Source: an uncultured Paracoccaceae bacterium (GTDB lineage Bacteria > Pseudomonadota > Alphaproteobacteria > Rhodobacterales > Rhodobacteraceae). From it: a DNA stretch of 64,000 nt. Positions 53,069 to 61,223 of the stretch are shown one piece after another. Positions within the stretch are counted from its first letter, which is position 1, and the number at the start of each line of letters is the position of its first letter. A model generated the notes under the pieces. That model ran no database searches. It saw only the letters and a program-made list of their open reading frames with translations, and was not told the origin of the DNA. The position numbers and the translations under genes were made by a program. The stretch covers positions 992,001 to 1,056,000 of the forward strand of contig CANMDF010000001.1 of assembly GCA_947496605.1 (NCBI GenBank), in the 5' to 3' direction.

Positions 53069-53542
53069 ATGTTAAACCGCCGTCATTTCTTTATTATTGC
53101 TGCCGGAGCGTTGGCCGCATGCGGGCGCCGCCGCGAGACCGCAAGCGTGACACGCGCGTCCGACATTCCACTTTATCCAAATGAAACGCCGGCTTTGCGC
53201 CGATTGATCAATAAATATGCTGACGTGCATGATATTCCGGTGACGCTCTTGCACCGCGTCATCATCCGCGAAAGCACACATAACCCCGCCGCACGCAACG
53301 GGCCCTACTATGGTTTGATGCAAATCTTGCCCCAAACCGCACGCACAATGGGTTACCGCGGCTCACCCGAGGGTTTGCTGGATGCGGAAACAAATCTGAT
53401 CTACGCGGGTCGGTATCTGCGCGGTGCGTGGCTGGTCTCAGACGGGGATGAGCAGACAGCCGTGAACTGGTACGCGCGTGGATATTATTATGAGGCCAAG
53501 CGACGCGGGATGCTCGTTGAGACAGGATTGCGATCAGAGTGA
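53069..53542 (+). CDS. Lytic transglycosylase-like lipoprotein
   Basis: A 157-residue protein with a basic start and lipobox (MLNRRHFFIIAAGALAACGR; Cys at 19), then a compact SLT domain: HRVIIRESTHNPAARNGPYY with the catalytic Glu in RES, GLMQILPQTARTMGY, and ETNLIYAGRYLRGAWLVSDG. It should cleave peptidoglycan in the periplasm. Ribosome site GGAAAGAG precedes the ATG. It shares the strand with hisH, 98 bases downstream. Confidence 0.88.
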   Translation: MLNRRHFFIIAAGALAACGRRRETASVTRASDIPLYPNETPALRRLINKYADVHDIPVTLLHRVIIRESTHNPAARNGPYYGLMQILPQTARTMGYRGSPEGLLDAETNLIYAGRYLRGAWLVSDGDEQTAVNWYARGYYYEAKRRGMLVETGLRSE

Positions 53543-53740
53543 TATTTGGCTGGACCCGGTCACGACAGCATGGACCTGTTTGAATTGGTGCTCGCTTGCA
53601 AGCTGGGTATCACTGGCACCCACTCTGAAACAGGGACATCGGATCAATTTGACGCTAGGAAACGATGTCGCACTTGAAGTCCGTGACCGTCTGTTAGAGT
53701 TTGACGCGCAAACGCTTTTCTAGTTGGACACGCTTCGTCG

Positions 53741-54319
53741 ATGAACAGAAATTCAATCCTCGCTGGTCTTGTTTTGTTGGTCGGCATTGGCATTGCCGCA
53801 TTGGTGCTCTTGTCCGGAAAAAACGTTGTGTCTGAAACCGACGCGTTTGCGGCACCCGGCCTTGAACCCATGACCATCGAAGAAGCTCGCGCAGATTTTT
53901 GGAAACTCACGCCTGCGCTGTTGCTCGTTGTATACGATGCGTTTGGTCAAACCGAAGAAGACGCGATTTACGACACGCTCTCAAGCGTCACCCATGGTGA
54001 CGCGCTAGAGTACCTCTACCTGGAACGGGTAGGTGCTATGGCTGGCGGCGGCTTGGAAGAAGCGGATCAAACCATCCATGAAATCAAGCTGCTAAATACC
54101 CGTGTGACACGCGATGGTGGCGCACTTGCGATTGCCGCGTCTTGGCAGGTGATCGGCACGGTTGGGCACGCCGAACATTTGCATGTGCGCGGGAACACTT
54201 ACAGCGCTGATCTGACGGTTTTGCCTGTTGAAGGGGCCTGGCGGATCGCGGACTTCGCCTTGCTCGAGGTCAACCGTGACACAGCTGGCGAAACCTTCTT
54301 AGCGCCGCCGACAAACTGA
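53741..54319 (+). CDS. Membrane-anchored protein of FtsX-type ABC/metal operon
   Basis: A 192-residue protein with one N-terminal helix (ILAGLVLLVGIGIAALVLLS) and an extracytoplasmic domain (FWKLTPALLLVVYDAFGQTE; YLYLERVGAMAGGGLEEADQ; LRVTRDGG-like strands). It ends in a TGATG overlap with the ATPase gene. I recognise no family. As first gene of the six-gene operon it may be an accessory or periplasmic partner of the transporter. Confidence 0.75.
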   Translation: MNRNSILAGLVLLVGIGIAALVLLSGKNVVSETDAFAAPGLEPMTIEEARADFWKLTPALLLVVYDAFGQTEEDAIYDTLSSVTHGDALEYLYLERVGAMAGGGLEEADQTIHEIKLLNTRVTRDGGALAIAASWQVIGTVGHAEHLHVRGNTYSADLTVLPVEGAWRIADFALLEVNRDTAGETFLAPPTN

Positions 54320-54987
54320 TGATCAACGTCCAAAATCTCACCTTTCGATATAGCGCCACCAGCTTTCAGCTGCGCGTTCCTGAATTCAGTCTCGACGACA
54401 ACGAACGTGTCGCAATTGTCGGCCCGAGTGGCAGTGGCAAGACAACTTTGTTGAACCTGATTGCTGGGATTTTAACGCCGGATGAAGGCGCTATTGACGT
54501 GGATGGAACGAATGTGTCCGCCTTGTCAGATGTGCAACGGCGTAGGTTCAGGGCCAGTACAATTGGTTTTGTGTTTCAGGATTTTGCGTTGCTTGACTAT
54601 CTTTCGGCGCGGCAGAACATTCTTTATCCTTACCGGATAACACCCGCGTTGACCCTCACCTCTGAGGCCCGAGAACGGGCCGAAGCCTTAGCCGTATCTT
54701 GTGGCATTGGTGATAAGTTGGACCGACACCCTTCAGCGCTTAGCCAAGGTGAGCAACAACGCGTTGCCATTTGTCGGGCGCTTGTGACGCAACCCAAACT
54801 CATTTTGTCAGATGAGGCCACAGGTAACCTCGACCCCGACAGCAAAGCGCGTATCCTTGATTTGTTGTTTGAACAAGCAAGCGAAGCAGGTGCTGCGTTC
54901 TTGGCAGTTACACATGATCACGAGTTGCTACCGCGATTTGGCCGCGTCTTGGATTTTGCGCAGTTCCGCCAAGAGGCCACGGCATGA
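54319..54987 (+). CDS. LolD/MacB-type ABC transporter ATP-binding protein
   Basis: A 222-residue ATPase: Walker A IVGPSGSGKTTLLNLIAG, Q-loop IGFVFQDFALLDYLSARQNI, signature ALSQGEQQRVAICRAL, Walker B LILSDEATGNLDPDSK, H-loop AVTHDHE. The FQDFxLLxxLxxxxN pattern belongs to the LolD/MacB/FtsE group that works with FtsX-fold permeases by moving force rather than substrate through a channel. Overlaps both neighbours. Confidence 0.92.
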   Translation: MINVQNLTFRYSATSFQLRVPEFSLDDNERVAIVGPSGSGKTTLLNLIAGILTPDEGAIDVDGTNVSALSDVQRRRFRASTIGFVFQDFALLDYLSARQNILYPYRITPALTLTSEARERAEALAVSCGIGDKLDRHPSALSQGEQQRVAICRALVTQPKLILSDEATGNLDPDSKARILDLLFEQASEAGAAFLAVTHDHELLPRFGRVLDFAQFRQEATA

Positions 54988-56153
54988 ATGCGCTTTACCT
55001 TGCCTTTGCGTATTTACGTTATCACTGGGCGCGTAGCCTTGTGCTGACTTTGGTGGCGGCGCTGATCCTGTTCGTGCCGGTAGCGACACAGATCTTATTG
55101 TCCACCAGTGAGCGGGCCCTTATCGCGCGCGGCAATGCAACGCCGCTGTTATTAGGCAGTCGCGGGTCTCAGTTGGACCTGATGATGGCCGCACTGTACT
55201 TTTCAGATGAGAGACCCGAGCCTGTCCCGATGCGCGAAGTCGAGGCGATTTGGGACAGCGGTTTGGGCATCCCAATCCCTGTACATGCGGCATTTTCATC
55301 CAGTGGGTTCCGTATCGTCGGCACGTCGCTGGACTACTTTGATTTTCGTGCGCTCGACCTTTCTGAGGGACGCGGTTTATCGATCCTTGGTGATGCTGTG
55401 ATCGGCGCAACAGTCGCAAGCACCCTTGGTAAAGGGGTTGGTGATGCGCTTGTTTCATCCCCTGAAAATTTGTTTGACCTCGATGGCGTCTATCCACTTG
55501 AGATGCCCATTGTCGGTGTGCTTGCGCCAACCAATTCACCCGATGATGACGCGATCTTTGTTGATCTCAAGACAGCTTGGGTCATCCAGGGCATTGGCCA
55601 TGGTCACGAAGATGTTGTCACCGCGGCACAGGTTGCCGCCGGGAGTGAAGCTGTCTCAAACGCGGCTGTGGTCCAATACCAGCGCATTACCGAAGACAAT
55701 ATCGAGAGTTTTCATTTCCACGGAAGCCAGGATAATTTTCCAACCTCGGCTGTGATCGTTGTACCCAACGACACGCGTGCGGGGACCATCCTGAAAGGGC
55801 GCTACTTGGACGGCGAAAACCCAACGCAGCTGATTGAACCCGCAAGCGTTATCCAAGGGCTCGTTGATCGCATTTTCCGGATCAAATCACTCTTGGATGT
55901 TGTAACAACGATCATCGCTATCGCCGCTTTTGCAGCCATCGGGCTGGCGGTCTTTCTAAGTTATCGGTTGCGTGCCAAAGAAATCGCCACGGCGGTGAAA
56001 TTAGGGGCAAAGCGCGGCATGGTCCTGCGGCTGTTGTCTGCCGAGACATTCACATTACTATCACTATCAACAATGATTGCTGCAATTGGCGCGGCAATTG
56101 TCGCGCGTAACGCCGAGGCTTGGGTGGGATGGCTACTCTCGCTTGGTGCGTAA
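54984..56153 (+). CDS. FtsX/MacB-type ABC permease
   Basis: A 389-residue permease: first helix HWARSLVLTLVAALILFVPV, a periplasmic domain of about 250 residues (GLGIPIPVHAAFSSSGFRIV; GVLAPTNSPDDDAIFVDLKT), and a C-terminal FtsX unit (TTIIAIAAFAAIGLAVFLSY, RAKEIATAVKLGAKRGMVLR, AETFTLLSLSTMIAAIGAAI). Only one copy of the four-helix architecture, so it should dimerise. The KLGAKRGMVLR coupling helix fits the ATPase. Substrate unknown. Confidence 0.88.
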   Translation: MNALYLAFAYLRYHWARSLVLTLVAALILFVPVATQILLSTSERALIARGNATPLLLGSRGSQLDLMMAALYFSDERPEPVPMREVEAIWDSGLGIPIPVHAAFSSSGFRIVGTSLDYFDFRALDLSEGRGLSILGDAVIGATVASTLGKGVGDALVSSPENLFDLDGVYPLEMPIVGVLAPTNSPDDDAIFVDLKTAWVIQGIGHGHEDVVTAAQVAAGSEAVSNAAVVQYQRITEDNIESFHFHGSQDNFPTSAVIVVPNDTRAGTILKGRYLDGENPTQLIEPASVIQGLVDRIFRIKSLLDVVTTIIAIAAFAAIGLAVFLSYRLRAKEIATAVKLGAKRGMVLRLLSAETFTLLSLSTMIAAIGAAIVARNAEAWVGWLLSLGA

Positions 56154-56169
56154 CAAACTAGAGGGCATT

Positions 56170-56940
56170 ATGAAACATTTTCTCACCACTGCATCGCTCG
56201 CGGGCCTCATTGCTGCGACACCTGCTCTGGCACACTACGGGATGATTATTCCCGACGATCCCATGATCAGCCAGCAAGATGGGCGCAGCGTCGGGCTGAC
56301 GATGTCATTCTCGCATCCGTTTGAGTTGGATGGCATGATGTTGGACGCACCCGTTGGATTTTCGGTCACGCATGAAGGCACAACAACTGATCTGCTGAGC
56401 GATCTTGAGGAGGCGACAGTGATGGACGAGCAAGGTTATACACTTGATTTCCCGCTTGATCGTCCAGGCACCTATATTTTCGCGATGGAACCCCAGCCCT
56501 ATTGGGAACCCGCCGAAGACGCGTTCATCATCCACTATACCAAGACCTATGTCACCGCCTATGGCGACGATGACGGGTGGGACACCGAACTGGGACTGAA
56601 GACCGAGATTGTGCCGCTGTCGAAGCCATTTGGCCTATGGGGACACAACGTGTTTCAAGGCATCGTAAAATTGGACGGCGAGGCCGTGCCTTACGCAGAA
56701 GTTGAAGTCGAGTTTTTCAACGATGGCGCGGGTGCCACGGTGCCGGATGAGCTGATGATCACACAGACGGTCAAGGCTGATGCCAACGGTGTCTTTACCT
56801 ACGCGCCACCCTCGCATGGCTGGTGGGGCTTTGCCGCACTTAACACAGCAGACTATACACTGCCGCAAGACGGCGAGGACAAGGCCGTTGAACTGGGTGC
56901 TGTCGTCTGGGTGCATTTTGAAGAATGGACAGGCCAGTGA
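56170..56940 (+). CDS. DUF4198 periplasmic protein (NikK/metal-uptake-like)
   Basis: A 256-residue exported protein from the ATG at 56170: signal peptide MKHFLTTASLAGLIAATPAL ending before AHYGMI, so that His lies at the mature N-terminus, as in NikK-type nickel proteins. Two beta-sandwich modules follow (GLTMSFSHPFELDGMMLDAP; FQGIVKLDGEAVPYAEVEVE to YTLPQDGEDKAVELG). DUF4198 proteins often accompany nickel or cobalt importers. It starts 16 bases after the permease stop. Metal identity not determined. Confidence 0.87.
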   Translation: MKHFLTTASLAGLIAATPALAHYGMIIPDDPMISQQDGRSVGLTMSFSHPFELDGMMLDAPVGFSVTHEGTTTDLLSDLEEATVMDEQGYTLDFPLDRPGTYIFAMEPQPYWEPAEDAFIIHYTKTYVTAYGDDDGWDTELGLKTEIVPLSKPFGLWGHNVFQGIVKLDGEAVPYAEVEVEFFNDGAGATVPDELMITQTVKADANGVFTYAPPSHGWWGFAALNTADYTLPQDGEDKAVELGAVVWVHFEEWTGQ

Positions 56941-57272
56941 TCCGGATCATCACGCTTGCAAGCCTGCTCGCAGCCGCACCAATTGCGGCGTCAGCGCACA
57001 AGTTGACCGTCTTTGCATCATTGAGCTGCGAAGCTGTGCTGGTCGAGGCCAAGTTTTCCAACGGAAACGCTGTGCAACAAGGTGAAGTGCGTATTCTTGA
57101 CGGGCAAAGTACCCTACTGACAACATTGCCGATCGGCGAGGACGGGACGCTATCTGTCCCGCTCGCAAGCGTCGATCATTCCGAAGGCCTGCTTATCGAA
57201 GTCGATACCGGTAGCCATGACAATTATTGGATCGTGACACCTGACGATATTGCAAAAAGCTGTCAGAGCTAA
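56925..57272 (+). CDS. Small NikL-like periplasmic protein
   Basis: A 115-residue exported protein: hydrophobic signal (IITLASLLAAAPIAASA) followed immediately by HKLTVFASLSCEAVLVEAKF and a carboxypeptidase-regulatory-like beta domain (GEVRILDGQSTLLTTLPIGE, DGTLSVPL). The mature N-terminal AHK matches NikL proteins, where the exposed His-containing terminus can bind metal. A GTG at 56937 overlapping the upstream TGA is an alternative start. The next gene starts in the stop (TAATG). Confidence 0.75.
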   Translation: MDRPVIRIITLASLLAAAPIAASAHKLTVFASLSCEAVLVEAKFSNGNAVQQGEVRILDGQSTLLTTLPIGEDGTLSVPLASVDHSEGLLIEVDTGSHDNYWIVTPDDIAKSCQS

Positions 57273-58171
57273 TGTTTATGCGCATCTCTAGGTCTTTGGT
57301 AGCCGCCTCGTTGATTGTGTTCGCGTCCAGCGCTGCTGTCGCTCAGGACCGCCCACTGGTAGTCGCAGTGAACTATCCACTGCAGTATTTCGCAGAGCGG
57401 CTGTTGAGCGATGACGCAGATGTCGTCTTTCCAGTGCCACGGGATGTCGACCCGTCTTTCTGGCGACCCTCTATCGCCGACATCAGCATGATTCAATCCG
57501 CGGACTTGATCCTGCTTAACGGTGCAGGATTTGCGACATGGATCGACCGGGTGTCGCTGCCACGATCCAAAGTAGTCAACACCTCAGCCGCGATCGAAGA
57601 TCAGTTTATCATCACCGAAAGTATCACCCATAGCCACGGTGATGGTGGCGAACACTCACATGAAGGTCTCGCGTCCTACACGTGGTTGGACCCGATACTC
57701 GCCATTGCGCAGGCTGAGGCAATAGCCTCCGCGATCATTACCAAAGGTGTGGCACCTGCGGATGACGTGAACGCCCAGCTTGAAACACTGATCGCTGATT
57801 TGCAGGCTTTGGATGCGAAGGCTGCCGTCGCTTTAGATGGTCTTCAAGACACGACCATCCTGACAACACACCCGCGCTATCAGTATTTTGCCCGCCGGTA
57901 TGACCTATCTCTTGCGTCGCTGCAGTGGGAAGCCGGCGCGATGCCAACGGATGCAGACATCGCAGATCTGGAAACGCTTGTTGATCAAACTGGTGCGCAA
58001 ATCTTGCTTTGGGAGGCTGCGCCGCCTGCGGCTGCAATTGACGTGGCGACATCATTGGGACTTCAGAGCATTGTCTTCGCTCCTCTTGCGCATGGCATTG
58101 AAGGGCGCGCTTTTGAAGACATGCTAGATGACATGTTGTTCGCAATGTCCAAAGCTGGGGCTGACGATTGA
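57272..58171 (+). CDS. ZnuA-like metal-binding protein with altered ligand residues
   Basis: A 299-residue periplasmic protein of the cluster A-I (ZnuA/TroA) fold with signal peptide (residues 1-25) and a short His-rich loop (THSHGDGGEHSHEG). The four canonical metal positions appear as Ser62 (DVDPSFW, where DPH is usual), Tyr136 (ASYTWLDP, where His is usual), His200 (TTHPRYQYFARRYDL) and Glu248 (LLWEAAP). Two of four ligands are thus replaced. No ZnuB/ZnuC partners are present; it closes the FtsX-type ABC operon. Zinc, another metal or a structural role are all possible. Confidence 0.82.
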   Translation: MFMRISRSLVAASLIVFASSAAVAQDRPLVVAVNYPLQYFAERLLSDDADVVFPVPRDVDPSFWRPSIADISMIQSADLILLNGAGFATWIDRVSLPRSKVVNTSAAIEDQFIITESITHSHGDGGEHSHEGLASYTWLDPILAIAQAEAIASAIITKGVAPADDVNAQLETLIADLQALDAKAAVALDGLQDTTILTTHPRYQYFARRYDLSLASLQWEAGAMPTDADIADLETLVDQTGAQILLWEAAPPAAAIDVATSLGLQSIVFAPLAHGIEGRAFEDMLDDMLFAMSKAGADD

Positions 58172-58203
58172 GGCTAGTTTTGCCTGCCCTGACAGTCCAA
58201 AAG

Positions 58204-58234
58204 AAAAAGGCCCCTGCATCGCAGAGGCCTTTTT
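58204..58234. terminator. Bidirectional terminator after metal/FtsX operon
   Basis: AAAAAGGCC pairs with GGCCTTTTT, with an inner CTGC-GCAG stem and ATC loop and one mismatch between. Serves the plus-strand operon and the minus-strand DUF2147 gene. Confidence 0.82.
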
Positions 58235-58251
58235 AACAGGTCTTGCGGGGC

Positions 58252-58641
58252 TTACCCGACGCGCTGCCAGTTCTGGCTTGAGCAGAGCAATCCACCAGCA
58301 ACACAGCCGCGCAGACGCAGGCCATTGCCGTTCACATCCATTTTGCCGATGTAGATTTTGTCGTTAGACGGACGCCAAACCGATCCTTCATAAGCACCAC
58401 CGCCTTGTGGTACCATGTCGATGATCAGCGTCTTGCCGATATTTTCGGACTGATACTCGCCATCCGCGTTGAATGTACGGCTGATCACACCACACACAGC
58501 GGCACCACAAGGTGCGATTGTGATGTGGGCATAAGCACCATCATCAACCTCTGTTTGCCAAACGCCAAGTGCTGCGTCTTGTGCAGATGCGGCTGTTCCA
58601 AAAGCGAACAGTGACGCCGCGATCATCAAAAACTTCTTCAT
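58252..58641 (-). CDS. DUF2147 periplasmic protein
   Basis: A 129-residue exported protein with signal peptide MKKFLMIAASLFAFGTAASA. Mature part shows the DUF2147 pattern: GVWQTEVDDGAYAHITIAPC, CGVISRTF, GSVWRPSNDKIYIGKMDVNG and the closing LRLRGCVAGGLLCSSQNWQR with Cys pairs that may form disulfides. Function unknown; in other bacteria members are induced by envelope stress. It lies convergent with the FtsX-type operon and divergent from hisA. Confidence 0.9.
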   Translation of the reverse strand: MKKFLMIAASLFAFGTAASAQDAALGVWQTEVDDGAYAHITIAPCGAAVCGVISRTFNADGEYQSENIGKTLIIDMVPQGGGAYEGSVWRPSNDKIYIGKMDVNGNGLRLRGCVAGGLLCSSQNWQRVG

Positions 58642-58782
58642 TCCTCAATTCCTCCCTGAGTTCTGCGCCGATCATGCGTGCGTGCCGGGCCACTTATCAA
58701 GTCTGACGTTGGGTCGCACCGCTGCGTTGCAATCCCGCCCGCCCCATGCATAAAGCGTCATAAGTTACAAAAGGTGCCTGCT

Positions 58783-59502
58783 ATGATCCTCTATCCTGCC
58801 ATTGATCTTAAAGACGGAAACGCCGTGCGGTTGGTGCATGGCGACATGGATCAAACCACCGTTTTCAACGACGATCCTGCAGCGCAAGCCAAAGAGTTTG
58901 TCGCCGCAGGCTGTGAGTGGCTGCACCTTGTTGATCTCAATGGTGCTTTCGCGGGAACGCCCGTCAATGCAGCGCCTGTCGAGGCTATTTTGAAGGCTTG
59001 CCATGTGCCTGCCCAATTGGGCGGCGGTATCCGTGACATGGCCACGATTGAGGGTTGGTTGGACAAAGGATTGGCCCGGGTCATTTTGGGGACTGTCGCG
59101 GTTGAAGACCCCGCATTGGTGCGTGAAGCCGCCAAAGCATTCCCTGGTCAGGTTGCTGTTGGTTTGGACGCCCGTAACGGCCGTGTCGCGACGCGCGGTT
59201 GGGCAGAAGAGACGGATGTCATGGTCACTGACCTGGCCAAATCATTTGAAGACGCAGGCATCGCGGCGATCATTTACACAGACATTATGCGCGATGGGGC
59301 CATGAAAGGCCCAAACATCGATGCCACAGCCGATCTTGCACGCGCGGTTGATATCCCTGTGATTGCCTCTGGTGGCGTATCTTCGATGGGTGATCTGACA
59401 GCGCTGAAGGCGACCGGCGTGATCGCCGGTGCCATTTCAGGGCGTGCGCTCTATGATGGTGCAATTGATTTGAACGCCGCACTGACACACCTACGGCGGT
59501 AA
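58783..59502 (+). CDS. hisA: Phosphoribosylformimino-5-aminoimidazole carboxamide ribotide isomerase
   Basis: A 239-residue TIM barrel from the ATG at 58783 ([20 protein letters not shown]). Phosphate-binding segments [25 protein letters not shown] and [20 protein letters not shown], with catalytic Asp in AIDLKDG and YTDIMRDG. It isomerises ProFAR to PRFAR, the substrate of HisFH. Further upstream codons in this frame lack a binding site. Confidence 0.97.
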   Translation: MILYPAIDLKDGNAVRLVHGDMDQTTVFNDDPAAQAKEFVAAGCEWLHLVDLNGAFAGTPVNAAPVEAILKACHVPAQLGGGIRDMATIEGWLDKGLARVILGTVAVEDPALVREAAKAFPGQVAVGLDARNGRVATRGWAEETDVMVTDLAKSFEDAGIAAIIYTDIMRDGAMKGPNIDATADLARAVDIPVIASGGVSSMGDLTALKATGVIAGAISGRALYDGAIDLNAALTHLRR

Positions 59503-59612
59503 ATGCGGTGGCGGCAGGTGCCTCCGGCGGGAGTTTATAGAGGCAAGATGATGAGGGCATCGTGGTTCGCCTGCCCTCATACTTTGGTTTGCTGTCAGAG
59601 ACGGTTCAAAAG

Positions 59613-60053
59613 TTACTGCATTGCTTTGTCAGTCAACATGCCCAATGCGCCGTTGATCTTGCCGATCACTTCAGCATCAGGGGCGATGTCTAGGCCCGCC
59701 AGCAGGTCTTCTGCGGGGGTCCATGTCAGCTGCGTGTTCCCGTCCGCGTCTTCATAGGCCAGAACCCGCAGTGGCAGCATCAAACCTGCGCGTATGTCGC
59801 CCTCCATGGCGAGTGTGCCAAGTGCAGGGTTGCCGAAGATCAACAAAGTTGCGTCCGGGATCGATTTTCCGACGCTTTGCGCACCTGCTGCGTGATCTAC
59901 GCGCGCAAAGACCGTAGCCCCTGCCCCAGTGACAGCCGCCTCTAGCCCGTCGATGGTCTCACTGACGGAAAGTGGTGAAGGCTTCATCATATTCTCTGCC
60001 CAAAGTGTTGTCGTACTTAGCCCGATCAGGGCTGCGGTGATTGCAAGTTTCAT
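59613..60053 (-). CDS. DUF302 domain protein, exported
   Basis: A 146-residue protein with signal peptide (MKLAITAALIGLSTTTLWA) and a DUF302 domain: LSVSETIDGLEAAVTGAGAT, VFARVDHAAGAQSVGKSIPD, TLLIFGNPALGTLAMEGDIR, AGLMLPLRVLAYEDADGNTQ. The family is common in proteobacteria and has no proven activity. It sits on the opposite strand between hisA and hisF. Confidence 0.9.
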   Translation of the reverse strand: MKLAITAALIGLSTTTLWAENMMKPSPLSVSETIDGLEAAVTGAGATVFARVDHAAGAQSVGKSIPDATLLIFGNPALGTLAMEGDIRAGLMLPLRVLAYEDADGNTQLTWTPAEDLLAGLDIAPDAEVIGKINGALGMLTDKAMQ

Positions 60054-60156
60054 TTCATAGCTCCCATCCTACCAGTGCTGACAGTTAAGGCGATACAGCA
60101 CAGCAGTGCTACCCAACCCCTTCCCATTTCACGCAATTCAGCCTAGGTATCACGCC

Positions 60157-60918
60157 ATGTTGAAGACCCGGATCATTCCTTGCCTTGATGTCGCCGAAGG
60201 ACGTGTTGTCAAAGGCGTGAATTTCGTCGATCTCATTGACGCGGGCGATCCCGTCGATGCGGCCATTGCCTATAATGCAGCGGGTGCGGATGAGCTGTGT
60301 TTTCTTGATATCATGGCCACCCAGGAAAATCGCGGGACCATTTTTGATCTGGTTACACGCACGGCCGAGCAGTGCTTTATGCCGCTGACCATCGGTGGTG
60401 GCGTCCGTACACATGAGGACGTCCGTGATCTATTGCTCGCGGGCGCAGACAAGGTCAGCTTTAACTCTGCCGCCGTCGCCAACCCCGATGTGGTGGCAGA
60501 TGCCGCGATGCGGTTTGGATCGCAGTGCATTGTTGTGGCGATTGACGCAAAGACCGTTGCACCCGGAAAGTGGAAGATTTTCACACATGGCGGACGGCGC
60601 GAAACTGGTATCGATGCTGTTGAATTTGCCAAGACCGTTGTCGCAAAAGGTGCTGGTGAGATCCTGCTCACGTCAATGGATCGTGACGGGACAAAAGCTG
60701 GTTTCAATTTGCCGTTAACCCGCGCAATCTCGGACGCCGTTGATGTGCCCGTGATTGCGTCAGGTGGTGTCGGCACTTTGGATCACCTTGTTGAAGGGGT
60801 GACCGAAGGTGGTGCGTCAGCCGTCTTGGCGGCATCAATCTTTCACTTTGGCACCTATACAATTGGCCAAGCCAAGGCACATATGGCCGCCGCTGGAATC
60901 CCTGTGAGGCTGACATGA
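60157..60918 (+). CDS. hisF: Imidazole glycerol phosphate synthase cyclase subunit
   Basis: A 253-residue TIM barrel from the ATG at 60157 ([20 protein letters not shown]). Catalytic Asp11 in PCLD and Asp near 130 (VVAIDAKTV), with phosphate sites [20 protein letters not shown] and [20 protein letters not shown]. With HisH it makes imidazole glycerol phosphate and AICAR. hisE overlaps its stop by four bases. Confidence 0.97.
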   Translation: MLKTRIIPCLDVAEGRVVKGVNFVDLIDAGDPVDAAIAYNAAGADELCFLDIMATQENRGTIFDLVTRTAEQCFMPLTIGGGVRTHEDVRDLLLAGADKVSFNSAAVANPDVVADAAMRFGSQCIVVAIDAKTVAPGKWKIFTHGGRRETGIDAVEFAKTVVAKGAGEILLTSMDRDGTKAGFNLPLTRAISDAVDVPVIASGGVGTLDHLVEGVTEGGASAVLAASIFHFGTYTIGQAKAHMAAAGIPVRLT

Positions 60919-61223
60919 CCTTAGACCAATTGGCCGCAATTATTGAAAGCCGCAAGACGGCTGATCCTGACAGCAGCTGGACCGCCAAACTGCTGTCCAA
61001 AGGGCCCGAAAAATGCGCCGAGAAATTCGGTGAAGAAGCGATCGAAGCGATCATCGAAGCGGTCAAAGGTGACAAAGAGAGGCTGACCTCGGAAGCCGCA
61101 GATGTGATTTATCACTTGTTGGTCATGCTGACCGCACGTGATGTGTGTATTGATGACGTCATGCAGGTCCTGGAAGACCGTCAAGGCACCTCTGGGATTG
61201 CAGAAAAGGCCGCGCGGTCCTAG
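60915..61223 (+). CDS. hisE: Phosphoribosyl-ATP diphosphatase
   Basis: A 102-residue all-alpha MazG-like enzyme: [40 protein letters not shown] and [17 protein letters not shown], with the ExxE and ExxD metal residues intact. It hydrolyses PR-ATP to PR-AMP. It is separate from HisI, which is usual in alphaproteobacteria. The stop overlaps the convergent kinase gene by four bases. Confidence 0.96.
   Translation: MTLDQLAAIIESRKTADPDSSWTAKLLSKGPEKCAEKFGEEAIEAIIEAVKGDKERLTSEAADVIYHLLVMLTARDVCIDDVMQVLEDRQGTSGIAEKAARS

Noticed and set aside
53543-53740. Possible Zur or nickel-responsive operator before the FtsX/metal operon
   Set aside because: No A/T-rich palindrome like the alphaproteobacterial Zur box was visible.
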